NCBI RefSeq assembly: GCF_026626705.1
Contig: NZ_JAPNKC010000001.1
Location: forward strand, 11,618,001 to 11,682,000
Direction of reading: 5' to 3'
Source: Pyxidicoccus sp. MSG2
Lineage (GTDB): Bacteria > Myxococcota > Myxococcia > Myxococcales > Myxococcaceae
DNA: 64,000 nt
Under the pieces are notes generated by a model. The model was not told where the DNA came from, searched no databases, and was given only the letters and a program-made list of their open reading frames with translations. A program made the position numbers and the translations under genes. Below, in pieces: positions 32,946-41,671 of the stretch; the first letter of the stretch is position 1; each line of letters starts with the position of its first letter.

Positions 32946-34496
32946 ATGTCACTGCGCAAGGATGGCCGGCTCTCGCGCCGGGAACTCATGAAGGCGCTGT
33001 CGATGTGCGCCGCGGGCTCGGCGGTGCTGGGTCCGCTGCTGACGGGGTGCCGGGACGCGCTCGACACGCCGGAAGTCCTCGAGCAGCGCGGGGGCGTGCG
33101 TCAGTCCCGGCTGGACGGCAAGCCCCGCTTCCTCATCGTCGTGGGGGCGGCGGGCGGGGCCTCCATCATCGACAGCCTGCTCGCGGTGCGCGCCTCGGAG
33201 GCGGGAGCGCAGGCCTCGCGGCTCAACACCTTCCCGGACGCGCAGGTGCAGGGCGTGGAGGGCTCTCCGTTCCGCGCCGTCAAGGTGAGCAGCCCGAAGC
33301 TGGGCAGCATCAACGTGCCGGTGAACACGGACCAGCTTCCCTTCGTGCGCAAGCACCGGGACTCGATGCTGGTGGCCACGTCGGTGGGCACGTCGGTGAA
33401 TCACGTCCTCGCGCAGAAGCGGAGCCTCACCGGCAACGCGGCCTGGCGCGGCCGGACGCTGCAGGAGTGCGTGGCCCTCCAGTACGGCGCGGGCTTCCCC
33501 ATCCCCAACGTGAACATGGGCGTGGGTGGCTACGCCGAGCGGGGGACGGATGCGTCGCTGCCCAACCACTGCTTCGGAGAGGTGGTGACTGATCCATCGC
33601 TCTGGCCCCTGGGGCTCGACGGGAGCAAGGGACTGAAGGACGTGCCCTCGCGGGACGTGGTGGCCCTGGCCCGGCAGACGCGGGACGCGCTGGATGCGAA
33701 GTCCATCTTCGGGCAGACCTTCGCGGACGCGGCGGCCCTGCGCCGGTGGAACGAGCAGCGCGGCGTGGGGCAGCCGGCGCTGGAGGTGCAGGACCTCATC
33801 AACCGACTCAACGTGCTGCCGAACCTGCCGCCGCGGATTCCGCTCTCGGAGTACGGTCTGGCGAGCTCACCCGAGGGCGCGCGGCTGCGCGCGGTGTTCC
33901 CGAACTACTTCACGGATCCGGTGGAGGGGCAGGCGGCGCTGGCGTTCCTGCTGATCAAGTACCGCGTGTCGGTGACGGTGACGCTGGGCCCCACGTTCAA
34001 CGTGGCCGTGGGCGGTGATGACGGCATCGCCAACCCGCCGCTCGCCTTCGACTTCAGCCACAACGACCACCGCACGGGCCAGGCCTTCATGTGGGCCCGC
34101 GTCCTGGGCGTGGTGGACAGGCTCATCGACCTGCTCCAGGCGGAGCCCTTCGACGAGACGACGGGGGAGAGCCTGTGGGATCGCACGCTCATCTACGTGG
34201 CCACCGACTTCGGACGCACGCGCCCCCGCACTCCCGACGCGACGGAGTTCGGCACCGGGCATGATCTGAACAACGGCTTCGTGATGCTGTCGCCGATGCT
34301 CCGGGGCAACACCGTGCTGGGCGGGGTCGACCCGCTCAGCACGTTGACCTACGGCTTCGACCCTCGCACCGGCGTCGCTCAGCCGGGCAAGGTGACGTCG
34401 AACGAGCCCGACATCTTCTCGGGCGTTCTCACAACCTTGGGCGTTGATACCTCGGGGAGCGGTTTGCCCGACGCGAGCGCCTTCGTGCGCACCTGA
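32946..34496 (+). CDS. DUF1501-like exported protein with Tat-type signal
   Basis: 516 residues. The N-terminus has SRRELMKALSMC, a twin-arginine motif, then a hydrophobic stretch ending in a lipobox-like LLTGC. The mature part has RFLIVVGAAGGASIIDSLLA, FSHNDHRTG and YVATDFGRTRPRTPD, with TGHDLNNG, all typical of DUF1501 proteins, which adopt an alkaline-phosphatase/sulfatase-like fold. It is 11 bp behind the lipoprotein gene. Its Tat signal suggests it is exported folded. Activity is unknown. Confidence 0.75.
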   Translation: MSLRKDGRLSRRELMKALSMCAAGSAVLGPLLTGCRDALDTPEVLEQRGGVRQSRLDGKPRFLIVVGAAGGASIIDSLLAVRASEAGAQASRLNTFPDAQVQGVEGSPFRAVKVSSPKLGSINVPVNTDQLPFVRKHRDSMLVATSVGTSVNHVLAQKRSLTGNAAWRGRTLQECVALQYGAGFPIPNVNMGVGGYAERGTDASLPNHCFGEVVTDPSLWPLGLDGSKGLKDVPSRDVVALARQTRDALDAKSIFGQTFADAAALRRWNEQRGVGQPALEVQDLINRLNVLPNLPPRIPLSEYGLASSPEGARLRAVFPNYFTDPVEGQAALAFLLIKYRVSVTVTLGPTFNVAVGGDDGIANPPLAFDFSHNDHRTGQAFMWARVLGVVDRLIDLLQAEPFDETTGESLWDRTLIYVATDFGRTRPRTPDATEFGTGHDLNNGFVMLSPMLRGNTVLGGVDPLSTLTYGFDPRTGVAQPGKVTSNEPDIFSGVLTTLGVDTSGSGLPDASAFVRT

Positions 34497-34960
34497 AGTG
34501 TCCCAGGAGCCGCTTCTGGAGGCGCTTCAGTTGCTGCTCCGTCCGCTCCCGGCCCCGTTGATCCAGGGATGGCGCCTGTACTGGCTCGCCAGGGGGGAGC
34601 TTCGGTTGGCGGTGGAGCACGGGTTTCCGTGCTGGGAGACAGCGGTGCCACCGGTGACCGAGGAACTCCGCCCGTCTCTGTTGTGACTCCAGCATGCGTG
34701 CTCCCTCCGCGTTGCGGTCGAATCGACGCTATTTGGAGGGTAGACGCTGCGTCTGTCATGGTTCTGCCATGATTCCGTCATGCCCTTCGGGGCGATGCCG
34801 GCCAGCGAACCCTGGAAGTGTGGACGAACGTGAATTTTGAGCGGCTTATCCCGGTTGGGTTCACTGATTAGTCCGTCTTCCTTGTTCAGCCGGAAGGAGG
34901 GGCGGTCTCAGCAGACTCCCCCGAAATGTTCGTGGCTGGACGGCGCACTGCCCGGCGGCC
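34497..34960. other. 464-bp intergenic region
   Basis: A 62-codon GTG frame (34498-34686) starts 1 base after the DUF1501 stop and has moderately biased codons. It is listed separately with low confidence. The rest is less GC-rich and has no gene. Three 11-bp near-repeats lie at 34755-34787 (GTCATGGTTCT, GCCATGATTCC, GTCATGCCCTT). No RNA gene or strong terminator is seen. Confidence 0.4.
34498..34686 (+). CDS. Possible small protein downstream of the DUF1501 gene
   Basis: 62 codons from GTG, starting 1 base behind the preceding stop, so it could be translated by coupling. The product (ending VPPVTEELRPSLL) has several Leu, Trp and Glu residues but no signal peptide, no recognisable domain and no ribosome binding site of its own. 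It could be a real small protein, the end of a decayed gene, or chance. Confidence 0.25.
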   Translation: MSQEPLLEALQLLLRPLPAPLIQGWRLYWLARGELRLAVEHGFPCWETAVPPVTEELRPSLL

Positions 34961-36022
34961 TTAGCGCGCGGCGGCGCTGTGGAGGGACGCGATGTCGATG
35001 ACGAAGCGGTAGCGCACGTCGCTTTTGATCATGCGCTCATAGGCCTCGTTGATCTTCTGGATGGGGATGAGCTCGATGTCGGAGACGATCTGGTGCTGGG
35101 CGCAGTAGTCCAGCATCTCCTGCGTCTCGGCGAGGCCGCCGATCATGGAGCCGGCCAGCTTCTTGTTTCCGCCGATGAGGGCGAACGCGGCGACAGGGGT
35201 CTGCTCGGGAGGGACGCCGACGAGCACCATGGCGCCCTTGGGGCGCAGCATCGACAGGTACTGGTTGTAGTCGTGCGGGGCGGAGATGGTGTCGATGATG
35301 AGGTCGAAGTGGCCCTTCAGCTTCTTGAAGGTCCCTTCCTCCTTCGTCACCTCGAAGCCCTTCGCGCCCAGCCGGCGGGCGTCGGCCTCCTTCGAGCGCG
35401 ACGTGCTGAGCACCGTCACCTCGGCGCCCATGGACGCGGCGAGCTTCACCGCCATGTGGCCCAGCCCACCGAGGCCGACGACGCCCACGCGGTCACCCTT
35501 CTTGCAGTTCCACTGGCGCAGCGGCGAGTAGGTGGTGATGCCGGCGCACAGCAGCGGCGCGGCGGCGGCGGGGTCGAGGCCCGCGGGGACCTTCAGCGCG
35601 AAGCGCTCGGCGACGACAATCTGCGTCGCGTAGCCGCCGTGGGTCGGCGTCTTCCGGTCCATCTGCGTGCCGTTGTAGGTGACGGCGGGGCCCTTCTCGC
35701 AGAACTGCTCCAGGTCCTCGCGGCAGGGCTGGCAGTCGCGGCACGAGTCCACCAGGCAGCCGACGCCCGCCATGTCGCCCACCTTGAGCTTCTTGACGTG
35801 CGCGCCGACCTGCCGGACGCGGCCGATGATTTCGTGGCCCGGCACCATGGGGAAGATGGAGCCGCCCCACTCGTCGCGGGCCTGGTGGATGTCGGAGTGG
35901 CAGACGCCGGTGTAGAGGATGTCGATGAGCACGTCATGGGGACCGGGCTCGCGCTGCTCGAACGAGTACGGCGCCAGCGGCTGTCCGGCAGCGGCGGCGG
36001 CATAGGCATGGGTCTTCAGCAT
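34961..36022 (-). CDS. yahK: Zinc-dependent NADP alcohol dehydrogenase / aldehyde reductase (YahK-like)
   Basis: 353 residues. Catalytic zinc ligands lie in GVCHSD and PGHEIIG. The structural zinc has four cysteines between ~97 and ~111 (VDSCRDCQPC, then EQFC). The nucleotide site is GLGGLG, with STSRSKEADA favouring NADP. The whole matches the cinnamyl-alcohol-dehydrogenase/YahK group, which reduces a wide range of aldehydes. It is divergent from a LysR gene that probably controls it. The gene symbol is by family resemblance. Confidence 0.88.
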   Translation of the reverse strand: MLKTHAYAAAAAGQPLAPYSFEQREPGPHDVLIDILYTGVCHSDIHQARDEWGGSIFPMVPGHEIIGRVRQVGAHVKKLKVGDMAGVGCLVDSCRDCQPCREDLEQFCEKGPAVTYNGTQMDRKTPTHGGYATQIVVAERFALKVPAGLDPAAAAPLLCAGITTYSPLRQWNCKKGDRVGVVGLGGLGHMAVKLAASMGAEVTVLSTSRSKEADARRLGAKGFEVTKEEGTFKKLKGHFDLIIDTISAPHDYNQYLSMLRPKGAMVLVGVPPEQTPVAAFALIGGNKKLAGSMIGGLAETQEMLDYCAQHQIVSDIELIPIQKINEAYERMIKSDVRYRFVIDIASLHSAAAR

Positions 36023-36137
36023 GGGGTACTCCCTCAGGGCGGTGTGAATCGGTTCGTGAACGGCTCCGTGATATGCGCGCCGGGAGGGCCATCCGAAACT
36101 GGCGGGATTCGCATGGGTCGTTTAGGAATTCTTCACG

Positions 36138-37088
36138 ATGGCCTATACGCCCCTGAATGCCCTGAATGCCTTCCTGGAGGTCGCTCGCCGGCGCAACTTC
36201 ACCGCGGCCGCGGTGGAGCTCGGCGTGTCGGCGTCGGCGCTGAGCCAGTCCGTTCGCCAACTGGAGGAGCGTCTGGGCGTCGCCCTGCTCACCCGGACCT
36301 CTCGCAGCGTGGCGCTGACGGACGCGGGGCGCCGGCTGCTGGAGAACGCGGGGCCGGGGGTGGACCAGGCGCTCGAGGCGCTGAAGACGGCCTCGGTCCG
36401 GCCGGGGGAAGTCACGGGCAGGGTCCGGCTCTCGGTCCCGTCCATCGCGGTGCCCTTCATCATCAAGCCGCTGTTGCCCCGGCTGCTGGCGCGTCACCCG
36501 AAGATGGAGGTGGAGGTCAACGTCCAGAACCGGTTCGTGGACATCGTGGCGGAGGGGCTCGATGCGGGCATCCGCATGGACGAGTCCATCGAGCGCGACA
36601 TGGTCCAGGTGCGGCTGTACGGAGCGTGCCGGTTCGTCGTGGTCGCGTCACCCGCGTACCTGGAACGGAAGGGGACTCCGGAGACGCCGAAGGACCTGCT
36701 GGCGCATGACTGCATCTGCATCCGCTCGGAGACGACGGGAGGGAACTACCAGTGGGAGCTGGAGCGCGGGAAGCAGAGCTGGCGCATCCCGGTGCGCGGG
36801 CCGATTGCCACCAATAACGGGGAGCTGATTCGCGACATGGCCGAGGCGGGCATGGGACTCGCCTACGTGTGCGAGCCGGTCCTGGAGGCCGAGCTGCGGC
36901 GAGGCGCCCTGCGCGTGGTCCTCGAGCCCTACGCGGCCCATGTGGCGGGCCTGTTCCTGTACTTCCCCAGCCGGGCCCAGGTGTCCCCCGCGCTCAGGGC
37001 CTTCGTGGACGTCGCGCGCGAGGACGCGGCCCAGCGGCTGTCCCCGGAACGGCAGGGCCCAGGCCCGCGTCCTCCGCGCAGACGGTGA
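36138..37088 (+). CDS. LysR-family transcriptional regulator
   Basis: 316 residues. The winged helix is at 1-62 (FLEVARRRNFTAAAVELGVSASALSQSVRQLEERLG), with a full effector-binding domain after it. It belongs to the large CrgA/DsdC-like group common next to alcohol dehydrogenase and quinone-reductase genes, and is divergent from the YahK-like gene with 115 bp between. That region holds GTTC-GT-GAAC at 36052-36061, a possible half of the operator. Control of the dehydrogenase by an aldehyde or redox signal is inference. Confidence 0.9.
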   Translation: MAYTPLNALNAFLEVARRRNFTAAAVELGVSASALSQSVRQLEERLGVALLTRTSRSVALTDAGRRLLENAGPGVDQALEALKTASVRPGEVTGRVRLSVPSIAVPFIIKPLLPRLLARHPKMEVEVNVQNRFVDIVAEGLDAGIRMDESIERDMVQVRLYGACRFVVVASPAYLERKGTPETPKDLLAHDCICIRSETTGGNYQWELERGKQSWRIPVRGPIATNNGELIRDMAEAGMGLAYVCEPVLEAELRRGALRVVLEPYAAHVAGLFLYFPSRAQVSPALRAFVDVAREDAAQRLSPERQGPGPRPPRRR

Positions 37089-37093
37089 GTGCG

Positions 37094-38275
37094 TCAGTGG
37101 AAGCTCACGGTGGCACGCGCCAGGGCGAGCCAGGAGGTGCGCCGGTCGGGCTCCTCCAGGGGCGCGGTGTCATAGCGCTGCACGTAGCCCGCGGCACCCA
37201 GGCCGAAGAAGGACGTGGCCCACCAGCGCACCGCCACCGCGCCGCCGGTGGTGCCGCCGCGTTGGACGTCCTCGGCGCCACGGCCGAGCCACAACCGCTC
37301 CACGCGCGCGGCCACCTCCACCGCTCCTTGGGGCACCTGCCCGGCCTTCAGCGCCTCCATGCTGTCGGCGCCCTCGCGGGGCTGGGGCCAGCGTGGTCCG
37401 TCGTCACGCGGCTGACCCACCACCACCCAGGAGACTTCCAGGGAGGCGCCCTGGCTCTCGAGCGTGGGCAGGGCCTCGCGGGGTGTCTCTGGATTGCCGT
37501 CCGTGTCGCGCGAGCGCCGTTCCCAGGCGGAGGCGGCCTCCACCAGGACCCGCACCGGGCCCGCGTCGACGCGGGCATGGGCCTCCACCACCGTGCGCGG
37601 GCCGGTCACCGGAGGAGGGCGGTAGAAGACGAAGCCCTGGGGCCCCGTCCCGCCAATGCCCGCGCGGTCGAAGGCGCTCTCCACATGGACGCCCGCGCCC
37701 GCGCGCACGCCCCAGAAGGCGCCCGCCACTCCGTCGGCGCGTCCCCACCGCCCGTCCGCCCTGGCATCCAGGGCGGGATGGCTGTTGTCGTTGCCCAGGG
37801 GGCTGCGCGAGCCGTTGCCCACGCGCACCCAGGTCTCCAGCGGCAACCCCTCGGGTGCCCACCGCGCCTCCAGCCCCAGGTCCCTGCGTGGCCAGAAGGA
37901 CTGTGCCACCTCGGATAGCTCCGGAATGGGCCGGGCCTCGATGTTCTCGTCATGCGCGCTGATGAACAGCGGCGTCTTCGCGTAACCCATGGACAGGCGC
38001 AGGCTTCGGGCCAGGTTCACCGCGACGTACGCATCCACCAGGGCAGGCTTCTCCTGGGCCCACTCCGCCGCACCCACCGCCAGCAACCACGGAACGGGTT
38101 GCGCCCGCACGCCGAGGCGCAGCCGCGCCAGCGTGACGCCGTCGAAGCCTTCCACCTCGGAGACATGCTGGCGCCAGTCCACCTCACCGACCAGCGTGGG
38201 CCTCACCCATGCGTCGTCCGCCAGGGCTGGCGCGCCGGCCAGTCCCACCATCACCACGAGCCATGTGTGTCGCAT
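37094..38275 (-). CDS. Porin, OprO/OprP-like
   Basis: 393 residues with a signal peptide (1-19, ending ALA). The body has the phosphate-selective porin O/P pattern: LGMGYAKTPLF-like strand (LSMGYAKTPLFIS), then ARWAPEGLPLETWVRVGNGS. Many amphipathic strands follow, with the terminal aromatic residue (TVSFH) needed for barrel insertion. It should form an outer-membrane channel. Its ATG directly abuts the stop codon of the propeller lipoprotein gene upstream, so the two are translationally linked and probably handle the same solute. Confidence 0.8.
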   Translation of the reverse strand: MRHTWLVVMVGLAGAPALADDAWVRPTLVGEVDWRQHVSEVEGFDGVTLARLRLGVRAQPVPWLLAVGAAEWAQEKPALVDAYVAVNLARSLRLSMGYAKTPLFISAHDENIEARPIPELSEVAQSFWPRRDLGLEARWAPEGLPLETWVRVGNGSRSPLGNDNSHPALDARADGRWGRADGVAGAFWGVRAGAGVHVESAFDRAGIGGTGPQGFVFYRPPPVTGPRTVVEAHARVDAGPVRVLVEAASAWERRSRDTDGNPETPREALPTLESQGASLEVSWVVVGQPRDDGPRWPQPREGADSMEALKAGQVPQGAVEVAARVERLWLGRGAEDVQRGGTTGGAVAVRWWATSFFGLGAAGYVQRYDTAPLEEPDRRTSWLALARATVSFH

Positions 38276-39175
38276 TCACTCCACCGGGATGATTTGCAGG
38301 AAGTGGGTGGTGCCGTTGGTCTCGTCCCCGTCGTGGTCCGCGATGAAGAGGCGGCGGTTGGCGGCGTCGTAGGCGGTGCCACGCACCTGCTGGAAGCCGC
38401 TCGCCAGGACGCTGGTCTCCCCGTTGCTGGTGGTGATGCCAATGACGGTGCCCTGACGGGTGCCGGTGAGCAGCACTCCGTTGGGCCCCAGCGCGAGCAG
38501 GTCCGGCTCGGTGAGGGTGGCGAGCGTCTGCAGCTCCGCCGGACGCGCCAGCGGAGAGCGGTACACCTTCCCGGCCACCTGGTCGGCGATGTAGAGCGTG
38601 TCGCCGACGGCGAGCACTCCCACGGGCTTCTGCAGTGCGCCCACCAACTCCTGCTCGGTGCCATCCAGCCCGACCTGGGCCACCGAGCCCACATTCACGT
38701 TGCTGTTGCGCACGAAGTACGAGTCCAGGATGCGACCGTCCGAGGTCACCGTCAGGCCGATGCGACGACGGTTGGTGGGGAGTCCCGGCACGGTGCCGGT
38801 GGTGCCGTCCGGGCGGGCGAAGAGGACGGCGCCTGCCGTGCCGAAGCCGAAGCGCACGGTGACGATGGTGCCATCCTCCAGGCGCACCAGCTCGCCCAGG
38901 TTGGGGCTGTTGGCGGGCGCGTCCGGCAGGGCCACGGCGAGTGAGACGCCTTCGCCATCGCGGTACTTGAGGATGCGGTGGTTCTGGTCGTCCGCGATGT
39001 AGAGCGTCTTGCCGGCCGCGTCCCAGAACAGGCCATTGGGGTCGCCATCGAGCGCAATGGCCTTCGGGCCGCGCTCCACGGCAGGCGTCTCATCGGGAGG
39101 GGTGGAAGGCTCCGACGAACATCCGGTGAGCGCCAGTGCCAGGGTCAGCAAGAAAGCGGGGGTGCGGGTTCGCAT
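38276..39175 (-). CDS. NHL/beta-propeller lipoprotein
   Basis: 299 residues. The lipoprotein signal (1-19) ends LALTGC. The mature part has repeated propeller blades: NGLFWDAAGKTLYIADDQNHRI, PVGVLAVGDTLYIADQVAGKV, and YDAANRRLFIADHDGDE. Blades of this type (NHL/SMP-30-like) serve as binding platforms or lactonase folds. The gene is joined without a gap to the porin gene. The region ahead of it is AT-richer (TGGTTGCAATAGTC), a likely promoter. Ligand capture for the porin is inference. Confidence 0.75.
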   Translation of the reverse strand: MRTRTPAFLLTLALALTGCSSEPSTPPDETPAVERGPKAIALDGDPNGLFWDAAGKTLYIADDQNHRILKYRDGEGVSLAVALPDAPANSPNLGELVRLEDGTIVTVRFGFGTAGAVLFARPDGTTGTVPGLPTNRRRIGLTVTSDGRILDSYFVRNSNVNVGSVAQVGLDGTEQELVGALQKPVGVLAVGDTLYIADQVAGKVYRSPLARPAELQTLATLTEPDLLALGPNGVLLTGTRQGTVIGITTSNGETSVLASGFQQVRGTAYDAANRRLFIADHDGDETNGTTHFLQIIPVE

Positions 39176-39310
39176 GCCGCGGCTTCTAACATGGTTGCAA
39201 TAGTCATCGGAGTGGAGTCGCGTCCAGCGGTGGTCAGCCCGGCGGACTCGAAAGCTGTAACAATGGAGCCTCGTCCCGTGCACAGCGGGCGTGGGGCGCA
39301 TTGGGTCCCG

Positions 39311-40048
39311 TCACTTGGGGATGACAGGCTGCATGAGCCCAGCACGGTCCAGTAGCTCGCGCACCCGCTGGCCTGACTCGACGTGGGCGGGGTTGCTCGC
39401 GGTAAGGCGTTCGGGTGTGAGGACCAGGAGCGTCCCCCGGTCCTCCACGAGTTCAATGCGTGCGGGCGCGGGCAGCGGCGGCACTACACCCCGGCGCCGC
39501 GACAGGTACGTCACCCAGCCTACGAACGTGCCGCCTCGCCTCGGTTCAGCAAAGGTTTCCCGGTAATCCCGCGACATCGCTACAGCCCAATCTGGTTCCC
39601 AGGCCACGGCCATGCTGCGCACCACATGGGTCAGCACGGGAGTTGTGAGTACCCGGTCTGCGTTCGACCCTCGATCGGGAAGGTCCAGCACACAGTGGTT
39701 CGGGCTGCTCCCTGCGTAGTCGCCGCAGGTGATGCGAAGGTCCGCGCCCTCACCGGTGCCGAACCAAAAGCTGAGGCCCAGGTCTTCGAAGACGGGTCCC
39801 CCCCTCTCTCGATTGACACCCCGCCGGAAACACTCGGTGAGCGTGGGCAGGTCGGGCGGCATGAGCGGATGCTTCCGTGCATCCTTGAGTCTGCGAGCGG
39901 GCTTGTACCACTGCGCGAGGGAGGGGTCGGCCGGAGCCAGCAAGGTGAGGAAGTGCGCCGTGCGTCGGGCGCATTCCTCGGCGGATTCCTTTCGCGGCCC
40001 CCAATAGGCACCCGCGTAGTAGGTTTCCGGGTCAGGCTTGTCGCTCAC
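39311..40048 (-). CDS. Imm52-family immunity protein (SitI-like)
   Basis: 245 residues from GTG, with GGAGC ahead of it and only 12 bp behind the toxin gene. The pattern ETYYAGAYWGPRKESAEECA at the start, then FWFGTGEGADLRITCG and DWAVAMSRDY, fits the Imm52 family, found next to nuclease toxins of polymorphic toxin systems. There is no signal peptide, as expected for a cytoplasmic inhibitor that binds the toxin nuclease domain in siblings and in the producer. Pairing with the upstream Tox-REase-5 protein follows from gene order and known family association. Confidence 0.8.
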   Translation of the reverse strand: MSDKPDPETYYAGAYWGPRKESAEECARRTAHFLTLLAPADPSLAQWYKPARRLKDARKHPLMPPDLPTLTECFRRGVNRERGGPVFEDLGLSFWFGTGEGADLRITCGDYAGSSPNHCVLDLPDRGSNADRVLTTPVLTHVVRSMAVAWEPDWAVAMSRDYRETFAEPRRGGTFVGWVTYLSRRRGVVPPLPAPARIELVEDRGTLLVLTPERLTASNPAHVESGQRVRELLDRAGLMQPVIPK

Positions 40049-40060
40049 GCGCTGTGCTCC

Positions 40061-41671
40061 TCATTGGGCTGGGGTGTGGACAACGTTCACGCCTTCGATT
40101 TCAGCATCTGCCAGGAGCTTCCGGATGGCCTTGGCCGCATCGGCTTCGGCCACATGCCACTCAATGTGGAGTCCCATGCCTTCAACCTTCTTTGCCTGTC
40201 GCCTTGCCTGCTCGATGAGTGCCCTCGCTCCGGAAGGTTTGAACCATTCCTTGGGACTCAATCCGTCAAAGAACTTCGCATAGCCGGGGCCCTTGGCCTC
40301 CAGTAGCACGTCGTTCTTGAAGCCGTCGAACTTCACGCCTCCTTCCTTCGCGCTCATGCCGCCGACCCAATAGGCATCATCGGCGGAGTGCCCCGTAATC
40401 TGCTCCTGGTAGGCGCGGGAGCGAGGCTTCATGGATTCCTTCGCCGGTCCCCATCTACCCGGGCCGCTGGAGGGCGCGGGGGCCTTGGCCGCCGTGTTGG
40501 TGCGGTGGAGGATGACGGCGGCCCCGGGCCCGCCGCCCAGCACCGCCGCCGCCCGGCCCACCGGCACCGCGACGCGCTCCAGCACCAGCGCGCCTTCGGC
40601 CGTGAGCGACAACACAGGAACGGTGGCCTCAGCGCCCGCCAGCGCGCTCGTCAGCGTGCGCGTGGTGGCCGATGCAGCACCCCAGGTGGCAATCAGGTTG
40701 GTGAGCAGCTTGGAAGCTTCCTGCACCTGTTCGCCCTCCGTCATGTAGCGGAAGCGCTCTAGGTACTCGGGCGAGCTGGCTATCAGCGCGGCCAATCCCG
40801 AGGGCAACCGGCTCAGCGCCGCGAGGGTGTCGGCGGGGTGGTTGGTGAGGAGCTGGCCCACGGCCTCGGCCAGTCCCACGAACGCCTCCTCGGCGCCGTC
40901 CAGCGTGCGGGAGAGGTAATCCGCGTCGTCGTAGACCTCCGCCAACACGCCCCCGTCCGCCTCCCCCAACCGCGCGTCCAGGGCACGGAAGGCTCCGCCT
41001 CGGCCGGAGTAGAAGTGGCCCAGTTCGAAGGGGCCCGCGCGCAGGGCACCTTCTCTCCACTCCATCGGGCCCACGCGCTGCTGGGTGCGCCCGCTGCGCG
41101 TCCAGGCGAGGCAGCCGTCCGGTCGCAGCACCGCCACCAGCGTGAAGCGCTCCACCCGGCGCAGCAGCTCTCCGCGTGGGACTTCGCCGCCCTCCAACAC
41201 CTCGCGCAAGAGGTGGCCGGCGGCCATGCGCGGCGGAAAGGTGCCCAGCGTCACAGGGCGTTGCCCCAGAAGCCCCAGCAGTCGTTCCGCCGCGCCGGGC
41301 GTGAGTGGCCCGTCTCGCGGAGGCAGGGCGTTCGTGTCCTCCAGGCCCGCCTGCACCAGCAGCGCCCCGAAGGCGTCCACGTCCAACAGGCCCAGCTCCA
41401 CCGCGCGCCGTGTCCGCTCCTCCGCGCTGAAAGTGAGCACCGCCGTTGCGGGCAGGCGCACCGGGCGGCGGTGACGGCCGCGCACCTCTTCACCGGCCGC
41501 TGTGCCAGGCAGGGGTGAAGAGGCGAGGGGGCCGCGCTCCTCACTCAGCACGGGCGGCGCGGTGGCGAGCTGGCGCGGAATCATCAGGCCCGCACGGCCG
41601 GAGGGCGGAGGCAACGAGGCGCAGCCGGTGGCCAGCAGCACCACGCCCAGCAGCAGGGCCTTAGCGGGCAT
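40061..41671 (-). CDS. Lipoprotein toxin with C-terminal Tox-REase-5 nuclease domain (SitA-like)
   Basis: 536 residues. A lipoprotein signal (1-17, VLLATGC) leads into a long, mostly helical N-terminal region (~20-370), a hydrophobic segment (VPVLSLTAEGALVLERVAVPVG) and a short linker. The last ~110 residues are a restriction-endonuclease-fold toxin: AYQEQITG, VKFDGF, LLEAKGPGYAKFF (~451-463, the catalytic Glu-x-Lys), and LHIEWHVAEADAAKAI. A lipid-anchored nuclease fits the SitA toxins that myxobacteria pass between kin by outer-membrane exchange; this assignment is inference. The gene overlaps the upstream gene by 11 bp and is followed by the immunity gene. Confidence 0.82.
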   Translation of the reverse strand: MPAKALLLGVVLLATGCASLPPPSGRAGLMIPRQLATAPPVLSEERGPLASSPLPGTAAGEEVRGRHRRPVRLPATAVLTFSAEERTRRAVELGLLDVDAFGALLVQAGLEDTNALPPRDGPLTPGAAERLLGLLGQRPVTLGTFPPRMAAGHLLREVLEGGEVPRGELLRRVERFTLVAVLRPDGCLAWTRSGRTQQRVGPMEWREGALRAGPFELGHFYSGRGGAFRALDARLGEADGGVLAEVYDDADYLSRTLDGAEEAFVGLAEAVGQLLTNHPADTLAALSRLPSGLAALIASSPEYLERFRYMTEGEQVQEASKLLTNLIATWGAASATTRTLTSALAGAEATVPVLSLTAEGALVLERVAVPVGRAAAVLGGGPGAAVILHRTNTAAKAPAPSSGPGRWGPAKESMKPRSRAYQEQITGHSADDAYWVGGMSAKEGGVKFDGFKNDVLLEAKGPGYAKFFDGLSPKEWFKPSGARALIEQARRQAKKVEGMGLHIEWHVAEADAAKAIRKLLADAEIEGVNVVHTPAQ

